Shown in pieces: positions 1-10,710 of a stretch of DNA of 64,000 nt. The notes under the pieces are model-generated. The model searched no databases. It saw only the letters and a program-made list of their open reading frames with translations, and was not told the DNA's origin. The position numbers and the translations under genes are program-made. The stretch spans positions 372,001-436,000 of the forward strand of contig NC_021846.1 of NCBI RefSeq assembly GCF_000439435.1, given 5' to 3'. The first letter of the stretch is position 1. The number at the start of each line of letters is the position of its first letter. Source of the stretch: Spiroplasma taiwanense CT-1. GTDB lineage: Bacteria > Bacillota_I > Bacilli_A > Mycoplasmatales > Mycoplasmataceae.

Positions 1-140
1 TTTATTAATAGGAAAAATAAAAAAATCTAGATTTAGTAGGAAAATATTTTTTTAATATAAAAAGTTTTTATAAAATTAATAATTTCCTGTAATATTAGTT
101 AAAATTAAAAAAGAATAAAAAGTAGAGAAGAGTAAAAAAA

Positions 141-791
141 ATGAATATAAAAAATTTTAGTAATACTAAAAATTTGGGAAATAGTTTTTTAATAGAATAT
201 GAAGCAAAAAAAGCTATTTTAATTGATACTGCAATGAACTCAGAAGAAATATTAAGTTATTTAAGTCAAAATCAAATTGAATTGACAGATATTTTTATTA
301 CACATGGTCATTTTGATCACTTAATAGGTTTGGAAAAAATTTTAGAGAAATTTGAAAATGTAAATGTATACATTGGTCAAAAAGATGTAATGTGTTTGTA
401 TAACAGCAAAAAAAATTTATCAATGCTTAAAAAAAATAATTGAAAATTAGAAAAAGAAATAAAAAATGTAATTGCAGTTACGTATATTAAAGAGATTATA
501 ATAGGTAGTTTAGATATTTTTATTGAATGTGTTGGTGGTCATACCCCTGGATCAATTTTTATAAAAATTAAAAATTTTAATTGATTATTTGTTGGAGATA
601 CTTTATTTAAAGAGGGATTTGGTCTAAATGGAATATTCATGCCAAGATGTAGTCAAAATAGATTTAGACAATCAATTAAGAACATTTATCAAAATAATGA
701 TAAACATACACTTATTTTTCCAGGCCATAAAGATTTTGGAATGAAATTAGAGTCAATTAAAAATAAATATCACAAGTATTTAAAACAATAG
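141..791 (+). CDS. MBL-fold metallo-hydrolase
   Basis: This is a 216-residue metallo-beta-lactamase-fold hydrolase, probably a small cytosolic thioesterase of the glyoxalase II type. The metal-binding signature THGHFDH lies at residues 54-60, followed by a GHTPGS loop near residue 133, VGDT near 150 and FPGHKDFG near 193, which together supply the usual His and Asp zinc ligands in order. Two TGA codons read as Trp. The length matches the small single-domain YcbL/GloB-like group. It stands alone ahead of the nusA operon. The substrate cannot be told from sequence. The family call is firm and the reaction is inferred. Confidence 0.85.
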
Positions 792-844
792 CAAAATAAA
801 AAATATTTTATAATTTAAAAAATGCTTTTTTATTAAAAAAAGTT

Positions 845-850
845 TATAAT
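845..850 (+). promoter_or_regulatory. -10 box of the nusA operon
   Basis: A perfect TATAAT lies about 100 bases before nusA. No good -35 box is visible. Transcription would start near 857, just ahead of a strong hairpin. Confidence 0.5.
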
Positions 851-864
851 AATAATGTCATATT

Positions 865-892
865 AGAAAAGAAGAGGGAACTCTTCTTTTCT
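865..892 (+). promoter_or_regulatory. 5'-leader hairpin of nusA
   Basis: A perfect 12-bp stem (865-876 with 881-892) closes a GGAA tetraloop and begins a few bases after the predicted transcription start. No long T-run follows, so it resembles a stabilising or regulatory leader hairpin more than a terminator. It lies where rimP would be expected in related operons. Confidence 0.55.
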
Positions 893-946
893 ATTTGCAA
901 AATAAAATTAATGAGATTTTTATATAATATAGGAGGAAAAAATACC

Positions 947-2293
947 ATGATTGATGGTGCTCAGTTACTTGATGCAATTTATGAAATTGTTCAAGATAAA
1001 AAAATAGAAAAAAGTATAATTTTTGAAGGAATTAAAGAGGGTTTTCAAAAGGCATATGAAAAATTCTTTGATCCTGAAGCAATTGTAAGAGTTGATATTG
1101 ATGAAAATACAGGCCAAATTAAAGTTTTTAAAGAATTAACAGTTGTTCAAAAAATTGAAGATGAATGATTGGAAATAGGAATAAATGCTGCTAAAGAAAA
1201 ATATGGAGAAGATGTTTCAATTGGTAATAATGTATATGAACCTGTTGAATTTACATTAGATTTTTCAAAATTAGCAGTTATGCAAGTTGGACAGATTATT
1301 AAACAAAAAATTCGTGAAGGTGAAAAAAATAAAATTTATCAGGAATTTTTGGAAAAAAATCATGAAATTGTTGGTGGTTTTGTAAAGGATATTACAGAAA
1401 CAAGTTATTTAGTTGATATTGATGGTTCAATAGTGCCAATTTGATATAAAAAAATAATTCCAGGAGAAACTTTTGATATTGATCAGAGAATTTGTTTTTA
1501 TATTGAAGAAGTTTCAAAAGATAATAAACATTCTCAAATTCAAGCATCAAGAATACACCCTGAATTTTTAGCTAAACTAATTGAAATAGAAGTTCCAGAA
1601 ATACTTGAGGGAATTGTAGAAATTAAATCAGTTGCAAGAGAACCAGGAAATAGAGCAAAAATTGCTGTTTATTCTCATGAAGAAGGTGTAGACCCAATTG
1701 GTAGTTGTGTTGGAGCATCTGGAAGTAGAATTAAAAATGTTACAAAAGAATTAGCAGGAGAAAAAATAGATGTTGTTTTATATAGTGATGATAAAAAAAC
1801 ATTTTTAATGAATTCACTTGCACCTGTAAAAGTAATAAGTATTGAAATTGATGAAGAAAATAATGAAGGCTTTATTGTTGTTCCAAATGAACAGTTATCA
1901 TTGGCAATTGGTAAAAAGGGAATGGCTGCAAGACTTGTTGCGAATTTAGTTAACATGAAAATAAATATATTTTCATTAGAAAGTGCAAATGAAAGAAAAG
2001 TTGCAGTTCATTGAAATGGGAATATTACAGAAAGTGAGTTAAATAATCCCGAATTTATTAATAAAGTAAATAAAAGAAGAGAAAAAGCTTCAAGTAATAA
2101 CTTAAAAACAAATAGATTTCAAAAACCAAAAACTGAGAGTACTCAAGAAATTGATAATTCATTATTTGTAAAAGACTCTTCAATTGATGAAATTCAAGCA
2201 TCAATAGCTGCTTTTGAAAATTTAAGTAATAATGAAGCATCATCATTTGATGAAATTGATGACCAATATGATGATTATTACGAAAATAATTAA
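947..2293 (+). CDS. nusA: Transcription termination/antitermination factor NusA
   Basis: NusA (448 residues) binds RNA polymerase and nascent RNA and tunes pausing, termination and antitermination. The N-terminal polymerase-binding domain (about 1-125) is followed by an S1 domain (about 135-200) and two KH domains with GxxG-like loops near residues 254 (GASGSR) and 321 (IGKKGM). The C-terminal tail of about 90 residues is acidic and low in complexity. The ATG at 947 is chosen because a full AGGAGG site sits 10 bases upstream; an earlier in-frame ATG at 911 has no such site. Several TGA codons read as Trp. It is the first gene of nusA-rnpM-ylxQ-infB-rbfA. No rimP precedes it here. Confidence 0.96.
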
Positions 2294-2307
2294 AAAAATT
2301 TCAATTC

Positions 2308-2580
2308 ATGGAAAATAAATATATTAGTCTTAGAAAAGATGTTTCATCAAATAAAATGTTTCCCAAAATAGAGTTAATTAGAATCGTTAAAACAAAAGCA
2401 GGAGAAGTTTTTATTGATAATAGTAAAAAAGCAAATGGTAGAGGTGTTTATATTAGACCAACTATTGAAGCAATAAACAAAGTTAAAAAGACTAAATCTT
2501 TAGAAAGAGGTTTAAAAACTAATCTTGATGACTCAATTTATGATATGTTAATTAAAGAGGTAGAAACTAATTGGGATTAG
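2308..2580 (+). CDS. rnpM: YlxR-family RNA-binding protein (RnpM)
   Basis: This 90-residue protein is of the YlxR/DUF448 family, described in Bacillus as an RNase P modulator. The family pattern KxELIRIV appears near residues 21-27 and the loop NGRGVYI near 43-49. It always sits between nusA and infB in Firmicutes and Mollicutes, which supports the call. Its end overlaps the start of the next gene by 10 bases, so the two are probably translationally coupled. Confidence 0.85.
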   Translation: MENKYISLRKDVSSNKMFPKIELIRIVKTKAGEVFIDNSKKANGRGVYIRPTIEAINKVKKTKSLERGLKTNLDDSIYDMLIKEVETNWD

Positions 2581-2879
2581 ATGTACAAAAATTGCTAAAT
2601 TCATTAGGTTTAGCTTCTTCTGCAAGTAAATTAGTTTATGGAGAAAAGCTATTTGAAAATATTAAGCAAAAAAAAATTGGTTTAGTTTTAACAACATCCG
2701 ATATGGGAATAAGTCAGTTAAAAAAAATTAACAATAAATGTGTTTTTTATAAAATAAAAATTATAAATAATTTATTTAATTCAGAACAACTAAATCAAGC
2801 AATTGGTAAAAAAAATATTAAAAGTATTGGAATAAGTGATAGAAATTTTATAAAATTAGTTCTAAAAAATATTGAATAA
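2571..2879 (+). CDS. ylxQ: YlxQ, L7Ae-family ribosomal-associated protein
   Basis: This 102-residue protein belongs to the L7Ae/L30e RNA-binding family that accompanies infB. The segment around LGLASSASKLVYGEK (residues 11-25) and the later AIGKKNIKSIGISD are typical of the fold. The start is TTG at 2571, inside the end of rnpM. The ATG ten bases later is out of frame, and an AGAGG-like site lies about 10 bases before the TTG. It probably binds kink-turn RNA, but its exact cellular role is not established. Confidence 0.8.
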   Translation: MGLDVQKLLNSLGLASSASKLVYGEKLFENIKQKKIGLVLTTSDMGISQLKKINNKCVFYKIKIINNLFNSEQLNQAIGKKNIKSIGISDRNFIKLVLKNIE

Positions 2880-2901
2880 ATAAAGAAAAGGAGATGTAGA
2901 T

Positions 2902-4764
2902 ATGGCAAAAAAGGAAAAAAATAATAATCAAAAGCAAGTAGCCAAAAACAAATCCAAAGCTCATACTGCTAATCTAAAAAATCAGTTAAGAGAAACAAAA
3001 GAAACAGGTTTAATTGATGGTGTTTTTATATATACAGAACCACTTTCAATTGCAGATTTTGCAAAAAAATTAAACAAGGGGCCTGCTGAAATTGTAAAGT
3101 GATTTTTTACTAATGGAAGTATGGTAACTCAAAATCAAATTTTATCTGAAGAACAAATGGGTGAATTATGTTTAGAATTTGGATATTATTTTAAAAAGGA
3201 AATGTCTGTTACAAAAGAAAATATATTTGAAACTTTCGAACAAAAAGATGACCCAAAAGATTTAAAAACAAAACCACCTGTTGTTACAATAATGGGTCAT
3301 GTTGATCATGGTAAAACAACTTTGTTGGATTCGATAAGAGATGCAAATGTAACTGAGGGTGAATTTGGAGGAATTACGCAACATATTGGTGCTTATCAAA
3401 CATCAATAAAAGGTGAAAAAATAACATTTATTGATACTCCAGGTCATGAGGCTTTTACAGAAATGAGAGCAAGAGGGAGTGAAGTTACAGATATTGTTAT
3501 TTTAGTTGTAGCAGCTGATGATGGAGTTATGCCACAAACTGAAGAAGCAATAGACCATGCAAAAGCAGCTGATGTTCCAATAATTGTTTTTGTAAATAAA
3601 ATAGATAAACCAGATTCTGATCCAGAACGTGTAAAAATTGAATTAATGAAATTTGGTATTGTTGCAGAAGAATATGGTGGAGATATTCCATTTATTAATG
3701 GTTCAGCAAAAACTAAAATTGGATTAGATAGTCTTTTAGAAACTATTCTTTTAGTTTCAGAGTTAAAAGATTTAAAAGCAAATCCAAATAAATTTGCAAC
3801 AGGAACAGTAATTGAAGCTAAATTGGATAAGAATCGTGGACCTATTGCTACAATTTTAGTTCAAAATGGTTCATTAAATTTACGAGATATTTTAATTGCT
3901 GGTGCAACTTTTGGATCTATTAAAGATATTGAGAATGAAAATCAATCAAAAATCCAAAAGGTAAAACCAGGTCAACCTGCTTTAATTATTGGATTAAATG
4001 AAGTTCCAAAGGCTGGAGATAAATTTATTGTTGTTTCAGAAGAGAAAATTGCAAGAGATATTGCAAAAGCACAATTTGAAAAACAAACAAATGATGCAAG
4101 ACAAAAAAACAATAGTTTTACTCTTGATTCAATAAAAAATCAAATTGAAGCAGGAGAATTAAAATCAATTAATATTATTCTAAAAGCCGATGCTCAAGGA
4201 ACAGTTGAAGCAGTTAGAAATTCAATGTTAAAAATTAATATTGAAGGTGTAAAAATAAATGTAATTCGTGCAACTGTTGGAGCAATTTCTGTAAGTGATG
4301 TTACACTTGCAATGGCTTCAAACGCTCTAATTTATGGTTTTAATGTTAGACCAACTTCACAAGTTAGACAAAAAGCAGAAGATGATGGTGTGGAAATTAG
4401 ATTACATAATATTATTTATAAATTAATTGAAGAAATTGCTGAAGCAGCAACAGGAATGTTAGATCCAGTATTTGAGGAAAAAACTTTTGGTGAAGCAGAA
4501 GTTAGGCAATTGTTTAGACATTCACAAGTAGGAACAATTGCTGGATGTAGAATTATGAGTGGATTAGTTCCTAGAAACTCAAAAGTTCACATTTTAAGAG
4601 ATGGAATTGTTATTTATACAGGAGAGATATCTTCTTTAAAAAATAAAAAAGATGATATAAAAGAGGCAAAAGAAGGTCAGGAATGTGGAATTACAATTAA
4701 AAACTTTAATGATTTAAAAGAAAATGATATTATAGAAGCATATAAAATAGAAGAGGTGAAATAA
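2902..4764 (+). CDS. infB: Translation initiation factor IF-2
   Basis: IF-2 (620 residues) is the GTPase that places initiator tRNA on the 30S subunit and promotes subunit joining. The GTPase motifs are present: GHVDHGKT (about 132-139), DTPGHEAF (about 178) and NKID (about 232). The beta-barrel domain and C-terminal tRNA-binding region follow. The N-terminal part is short and Lys/Asn-rich, as usual in mollicutes. An internal TGA at 3100-3102 reads as Trp. The start has a strong AAGGAGATG site. It is followed 4 bases later by rbfA. Confidence 0.98.
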
Positions 4765-4768
4765 TTTT

Positions 4769-5113
4769 ATGTCAAAAGATATTAAAATAGAACGTACTCA
4801 ATCAACTATTTTGAGAGAATTGAATTTGATTTTACAAAGAGAATTCCCAGACAGTGAATATTTAAATTCTTTAATAATTCATGAAGTTAGACTTACAAAT
4901 GATATGAGTCATGCAAAAGTTTTCTATTCATTTTTAGATACTACAGCAAATGTTGAAGAAGTTGAAGATGAACTAAAACAAAATTTGAAGGAAATAAGAA
5001 AGTTACTTGCAAGTAAAGTTGAAATGAGAAGTGTACCAGAATTGAATTTTGAATTGGATAAAACATTAGAAAATGCAAATAAAATTGAAAAAATTTTAAA
5101 AGAAGTTAAATAA
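4769..5113 (+). CDS. rbfA: Ribosome-binding factor A
   Basis: RbfA (114 residues) is a KH-fold factor that matures the 5' end of 16S rRNA during 30S assembly. The start IKIERTQSTILRELNLIL, the internal VRLTNDMSHAKVFYS and the Pro-Glu-Leu near the C-terminus are typical. The ribosome-binding site (AGAGGTGA) lies within the end of infB. It closes the operon, directly before a strong terminator. Confidence 0.93.
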   Translation: MSKDIKIERTQSTILRELNLILQREFPDSEYLNSLIIHEVRLTNDMSHAKVFYSFLDTTANVEEVEDELKQNLKEIRKLLASKVEMRSVPELNFELDKTLENANKIEKILKEVK

Positions 5114-5143
5114 AAAAAGATTGCTTTAAAGCAATCTTTTTTT
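5112..5143. terminator. Bidirectional terminator, rbfA / ECF-type gene
   Basis: The palindrome GATTGCTTTAAAGCAATC is flanked by seven A on one side and seven T on the other, so it works in both directions between convergent genes. Confidence 0.9.
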
Positions 5144-5807
5144 ATTTTTGCAATCTGGATAAAATCTTTTGAATTCTACTTGTAGTGAGTGTGAATAATA
5201 TAATTGCAAATAAATCAAAAATCATAAAACTTAATCAAGCGTTGAAAAAGATTATAATTCCATAACCATTACCATATTCAATATATGTCCAAATATAATT
5301 CAATATTGCTGAGCTAAAAGGAGCAAAAATGAAAATTATCATACTGGCAAATGTTGAAGCAACAGCTTTACCGTATTTGTTTTCAATATTGTATATCCTA
5401 AAAACTTTTTCATATAGTAATCAAAATAAAACTACTCAAATCATCAATCCAATAGCAGATGTAAGCCTAAATAAAGGACTTAGACCTCAGATTAAAAATT
5501 GTAATAAACCATCTAACAAACCTAGAGTCATACCCCAGTATATACCGACTACTTGAAAGCTTATAGCTATAATATAATATTTTAAAGCAAATCCCACATT
5601 TACTGATGTAATAAATAAGGGAATGATAACATTAATAAAACTAACAGCTGTAGACATACTTAGTAACAAACTGACAAGAGCTATTTTTAGAGTCTCACTC
5701 TTAATTCTTGCACGTTTGTTTGTTTTGTTAAGTTTGCTGATTTCATACTCCAAGTCTATTGTATTTATAGCTACAATATCTTGATTTAATTCATCAGTTT
5801 TTTTCAT
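5142..5807 (-). CDS. ECF transporter S-component-like membrane protein
   Basis: This 221-residue membrane protein has a polar N-terminal tail of about 45 residues and then five or six hydrophobic segments. Segments such as IALVSLLLSMSTAVSF, GIYWGMTLGLLDGL and the C-terminal FDLFAIILFTL resemble substrate-binding (S) components of energy-coupling factor vitamin importers. No ATPase or EcfT gene is adjacent, consistent with group II ECF systems whose S components are scattered. Three TGA codons read as Trp. The start has an AGGAG site. The substrate (folate, pantothenate or another vitamin) cannot be deduced. Confidence 0.6.
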
Positions 5808-5913
5808 TGTAATTTTTTAAAATCTCCTATCTAAACAAACAAAAATTTGAATTCAAATTATATTCACCTCATTTAATATTATATTATAATTATTTTAGAT
5901 AATGAGGGAATTT

Positions 5914-6624
5914 ATGCATAATTACTTTACAGATAATTTAAAAGGAGATATTTTCGAATTAAGCGAAAAAAATTATCATCATTTAAAAAATGTTATTAAA
6001 ATTAATATAAATGAAAAAATAGTTTGTGTATATAATTCAAACAAGTATTTATGTAAAATAGTTGAAATCTCTAATGAAATTTATTATGCTAAAATTGAAA
6101 AAAAGCTGGAATTTGAAGAATCATATATAGAAATTAATTTAATTGTTGGTATTATAAGAGAACAAAAATGGGACTTTATTTTACAAAAAGCAACAGAATT
6201 AGGTGTAACAAAAATTGTTCCTGTTGAATTTAAAAGAAATGTTGTAAAAATTGATTTTAAAAAAGAAGAAAATAAAATATCTAGATGAACAAATATTTGT
6301 AAAAGTTCAGCTGAACAATCAAAAAGAAATTTTGTTCCCATAATTGAACCAGTTATTAGAAATTTAAATGAATTAGTAAAATATAAAGCTGATTTAAATT
6401 TAGTTTGTTGAGAAGAAGAAAAAAAATTAACTTTTAAAAAGGAATTAAAAAATAAATTTAGTTCAATAAGTATTGTAATTGGACCAGAAGGTGGTATTGA
6501 AAGGGATGAACTTGATCTTTTAAAAAAAATTGGTTATAAATCAATAACATTAGGAGAAAATATTATGAGAGCAGAAACTGTTCCATTATTCATTATAAGT
6601 TGTATAAAATATGAAAAAAGTTAA
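5914..6624 (+). CDS. rsmE: 16S rRNA m3U1498 methyltransferase RsmE
   Basis: RsmE (236 residues) is a SPOUT-fold SAM-dependent enzyme that methylates U1498 of 16S rRNA. The N-terminal PUA-like part is followed by the knot motifs IGPEGGIERDE (about 189) and LGENIMRAETVPLF (about 211-224), both diagnostic. The start at 5914 (MHNYF) is preferred over an in-frame ATG at 5902 because the family begins this way and GAGGG lies six bases before it. Three TGA codons read as Trp. The 3' end lies next to the following unknown gene, suggesting co-transcription. Confidence 0.92.
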
Positions 6625-6637
6625 TGAGGGAAAATTG

Positions 6638-7795
6638 ATGAAAAATGAAAAAAATGTCAATTTTATTATTGAAGATGTTAAATTGATTAATGATCAGTTA
6701 AAAAAAGTAGAATTAGATTATAACTTAAAAAAATTTATTGATAAAAATATTTATTTTATAAAAAAACAATTATCTGACTTTTTAATTGTAAAGAAACATG
6801 GAAGTTATGCAATAGATTCAATTTATAATTTTGATAAAAAAATTAATGTAGATTTACTAGCAATTAAATATGTCAGTAAAAAAATGTATAAAATTTATGA
6901 AAGTGAAATATCTACAAAGGAGCATTTTGCTGATTGTTGAATTTGTGAAATCAACCAATTAATTTTTAAAAAGTTGGTTAAAAAATATGAAATAAGTGAT
7001 AATGTTAAAGTTGAATGGAAAACTAAAAAATATAAATTATTGAATAATAAGGAACTATTTATTTTTAATGATTCAATTGAAATTAGTTTTTATAAAAATA
7101 ATTTAATTGGGTTTTCTATTATTATAAGAACAGTACTATTGCATAAAGATTATCCATTAATTATTTGTAGTAAAAATAAATATAAAAGAAGTTTTTCATT
7201 AGAATTTGTTAAAACATTTAGAATTTTAAATAAACTTTTAATGAAAAAAATGCAAATTTTATTTTATATTATTAAATTAAAAAATATAAATAAGAAGCAA
7301 CGTTTAATATTTAAAATAAATATTATGTCAGACATTCAATATCAACTTTTAAAAAATGAATATTTTAGAGTTTGATTAGATAAATCTTTTGCATTTAATT
7401 TTTCTTCCAAAAAAGATGTTGACAATTTATTAGAATCAAAACTTATTTATTATAAAAAAAACAAAAAAATTTCAAAGTTTTATAATTCTTTTAAATTAGT
7501 AAATTTAATTTGAGTTTTTAATAAAACACATACTGATACAAAAAAATTCTTAGATTTTTATTTAGATTTTTGTAAAAAAATTTGAAGTAATAAACCTAAT
7601 AAGATTTATTACTGATATGATACAGTAGCTTATTTAAAAAATATGCAAGGCACAACAAATATATCAATTAAAAAAAGTTCAAAAAAATATGATAATTTAG
7701 AAATGGAAATCATTTCAAGACCAATTTATCCTTTAAATAAAGAAAATGGTATATTTTTGGTTTTTTTGCAATATTATAATTTTGAGATTAATTAG
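6638..7795 (+). CDS. Unknown protein, degenerate nucleotidyltransferase-like N-terminus (paralog 1)
   Basis: This 385-residue protein is not a family I recognise. Residues about 50-75 contain KHGSYAIDSIYNFDKK followed by INVDLLAIKY. The spacing of the Gly-Ser turn and the later acidic strand recalls nucleotidyltransferase folds (hG-S ... DxD), but the first Asp is Asn here. The next gene shows the same arrangement, so the two are tandem paralogs. The rest is basic and rich in Ile, Asn and Lys, with no membrane segments or secretion signal. The ATG at 6638 is chosen because GAGGG lies just upstream. An earlier in-frame ATG at 6611 lies inside rsmE. Many TGA codons read as Trp. Confidence 0.6.
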
Positions 7796-7804
7796 GAGAT
7801 AATA

Positions 7805-9139
7805 ATGAAATTGAATTCAGAAATTTGAAAATTTAATATACAAGTCAAAAAGATTACTACTGAAAATATTGAATTTGCTAATAAAATAAATAGTTTTTTT
7901 AAATTATTAAAAAAATCTTTTAATGAGAAAAATATAAAACTACATAAAATAGGTGATTTCGCCTACAATTCATATAATGTTTTTAACAAAGTCTTAAATA
8001 TAGATTTGGCAGCATTAAGATATTTTTCAAAAATTAATTCTAAACCAGTTGATTTGCAAGAGGAAGTTTTGAATATATGTAAGGATTCAAAAATTATAAA
8101 TGAAATTCATACTGATAAAAATTATATAAATATTATTTTTAATTTTAAAAATATAATAATAAATTTTAGAATTATATCATTAATTTTTTTAAAAAAAGAT
8201 AAGACAAAATTCTATATTGCAAATGGAAATAAAAATTTACAAGAAGATTTAGCAATTCAATTAACAAGAGATTTTAAATATGCAAATAAATTAAGTTCAG
8301 GATTATTATTTTCATTAAAAAGATTAATAAATTATGTAATGAAAAATGAATTTTGTTACACCTATAATATTGATATTTTAATTTTAAGATGATTTTATGA
8401 ATTTATTTCAAAAACACTAGAAAATTTTATTCTGAATATTTATATTAATACTGAAAAAGAACTTGATATAAAAAAATTTTTATTAGTTAATAATTTTAAA
8501 TTATGAATTAAAAAAAATGTGAAATTTTATGATCTTATTACTTTTATTATTCATAAATTTAATCAAACAAATACTTATTATTTTAATAGTTTTAATTTTC
8601 AGAATGAAGAAATTTTTGAAAATATTTCAAGATACTCTATAAATACAAATTCAAATTTTAAAATGCCACTTGATTATTTAACAAATATTAATATTTTTGA
8701 TACAAATGATTATGATCAAAAAACATATATTCAAAATAATCTTTCAAATGTGGAAGGGCTTTCAGGAATTTCTTGAGATAAATTTAAAAATGAGGGACAT
8801 AGATATATTGTTTCTCCTCTAATAAAAACAGGAATAGCAAATATAGCAATGTTTCAAAAATGATTAACAAATAAGTCCAATGAGCTATATTCAAATTTAA
8901 AATCGGAGTTAAAAAGTGAAATAAAATCTACAAAACAAAGAGAAGCAATGGCGGAATTAAATAAAATAGCAAATAATTGATTAGTAAAATATCAAAGTAA
9001 ATTAAATTATCTAAAACCTTTTTTTGATAGAAAATATCCATTTGTATCATTATATAACCCTGAACAATTGGCTTCATTAATTGTTCAAACAATAGACAAA
9101 ATAGATCAATCACAGTGAATAATAAAAAATGATAACTAA
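7805..9139 (+). CDS. Unknown protein, degenerate nucleotidyltransferase-like N-terminus (paralog 2)
   Basis: This 444-residue protein has unknown function. It starts 9 bases after the previous gene with a clear TAGGAG site. Residues about 50-80 (KIGDFAYNSYNVFNKV, then LNIDLAALRYFSK) align with the upstream paralog, including Asn in place of the first Asp of a DxD. A middle helical region (LSSGLLFSLKRLINYV) and a C-terminal region of about 150 residues with no counterpart that I can see in paralog 1 follow. It is probably cytosolic. The pair may form a complex, but that is inference. A bidirectional terminator follows. Confidence 0.6.
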
Positions 9140-9154
9140 AATGTTATCATTTTT
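9125..9154. terminator. Bidirectional terminator
   Basis: A perfect stem (AAAAATGATAAC with GTTATCATTTTT, 6-base loop) separates convergent genes and overlaps both their stop regions. Confidence 0.85.
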
Positions 9155-9671
9155 CTTCATCTTTTTTTGATTTTAATATTTCAGTACGTTTTTTTACGTA
9201 ATCTTTTTCGACTTTTCCAATATGATGATATAAATCTCGACTTGCCTTAATCCTTAATTTTTTTAATTCTTCATCACAAAACACTCACGTTAACCAAACT
9301 ATATGGAAATGTCTTAAATATTTAATTTCTTTATCATTATACATTTCATAACTTAATTTTTGTGCTTCATTTTGTGCATAATCAATTCATTTTTGTGGGT
9401 CAATATCTTCATTAAATGAATCTCTTGCTAATTCTTGATAAGTTAGTGCTTTTTTAACAATAATATCTTCTAGTGATTGAAGAGTTGAAGCAATTTCTGT
9501 AACAATTGCTTGATCAAATTCAAGGTATGAATTGAATTGATGTTTTGATAAATAAAACATTTTAGTATTTAAGTTGTTGACTGGTGTGCCACCACTACCT
9601 AAATGTTCTTTTTCAGAAATAATCTTAAACTCAGCTTCTATTTCTTTATAAAAATCTGATTTAACAAGCAT
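9144..9671 (-). CDS. Conserved-looking protein of unknown function
   Basis: This soluble protein of 175 residues is predicted to be largely helical, with a charged C-terminal stretch rich in Lys and Glu. I do not recognise the family. The start is placed at MLVKSDF because the upstream in-frame extension would run into the promoter. A TATAAT preceded by TG at the right distance (an extended -10) lies on this strand near 9700. It shares its terminator with the gene opposite and seems to be a single-gene unit. Two TGA codons read as Trp. Confidence 0.6.
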
Positions 9672-9789
9672 AAAAACCACTTCACTTTCAATTTTTATTA
9701 TTATACCATAAAAATATTTCAAATTTAATTTGGAAGCAACTAGAAGGAATGTATAATAAATCTAGTACTATTTTCAGGAGATGATAATT

Positions 9790-10710
9790 ATGTTTCAAAA
9801 ATCAGGAGTTTTTTTAGTAAATAAACCATCGGGAATTACTTCAAATGATTTAATTCAAAAAATTAAGAAGAAATTTGATTTAAAAAAAATTGGTCATGCA
9901 GGTACTTTAGATCCATTAGCAAGTGGATTAATGGTTGTATTAGTAAATCAAGCAACTAAAATTTCAAATTATCTTTTAAGTAGCGATAAGAGTTATATAG
10001 TGACTATGAAATTGTTTTTACAAACTGATAGTCAAGACATAACTGGAAAAATAGTTGAAGAAGAAGAATATAAAAAAATTTCTAAGTCCTTAGTTAAAGA
10101 AATATTAAATAAATATGATGGATATATTTATGACCAATATCCACCAATGTATTCTGCAGTTAAAATTGAAGGAAAAAAACTTTATGAATATGCAAGAAAT
10201 AATCAAGAAATTTCAATTACTCCAAGAACAGTTACTATTAAAAAATGTAATTTAATAGATTTTAATCAAAAACAAGGAACGATTAAACTTTTTGTAAACT
10301 CTAGTAAAGGAACATATATTAGAAGTTTAGTAACAGATATTGCAAAAGGTTTAGGAACTAGTGCAACAGTTTTAGAGCTAGAAAGAATAGGTTCTGGAAA
10401 TTTTGAACTAAATCAAGCAAAAAACATTGAAGAAATTCAAGAAAGTGACTTATTAAGTATGTATGATTCTTTAATGCAAAATGAGCATGATTTAATAGAG
10501 TATCATAAAATAAAAGATATTAAACAAGGTAGAGCAATAAATTTACCAGGAATTAATGTTCCATTAATTTTTATAATTGATGATAATAAAGAGGTTATTG
10601 CAGTTTATAAACATATTGCACATGATTTATATAAATGTCAAAGAGGACTTTGAGAAGAATCACCGTGAGAAACTTTATCAGAGGCTGAAAGAGATAATAA
10701 AAATGGTTAA
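9790..10710 (+). CDS. truB: tRNA pseudouridine(55) synthase
   Basis: TruB (306 residues) makes pseudouridine 55 in the T-loop of tRNAs. The catalytic motif GHAGTLDPLASG lies near residues 37-48, with the nucleophilic Asp in TLDP. The KPSGITS start and the later YPPMYSAVKIEGKKLYEYAR and SSKGTYIRSL blocks are all present. The ATG at 9790 is used because the AGGAG site abuts an earlier ATG at 9781 too closely. Two TGA codons near the C-terminus read as Trp. Its last 8 bases overlap the start of ribF. Confidence 0.95.

Noticed and set aside
1166-1168. In-frame TGA codons throughout, as in nusA, truB and aspS, taken as stops or pseudogene signs.
   Set aside because: They fall at Trp positions of known families in every operon, so genetic code 4 explains them. 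Only TAA, TAG and frame changes were used to call pseudogenes.
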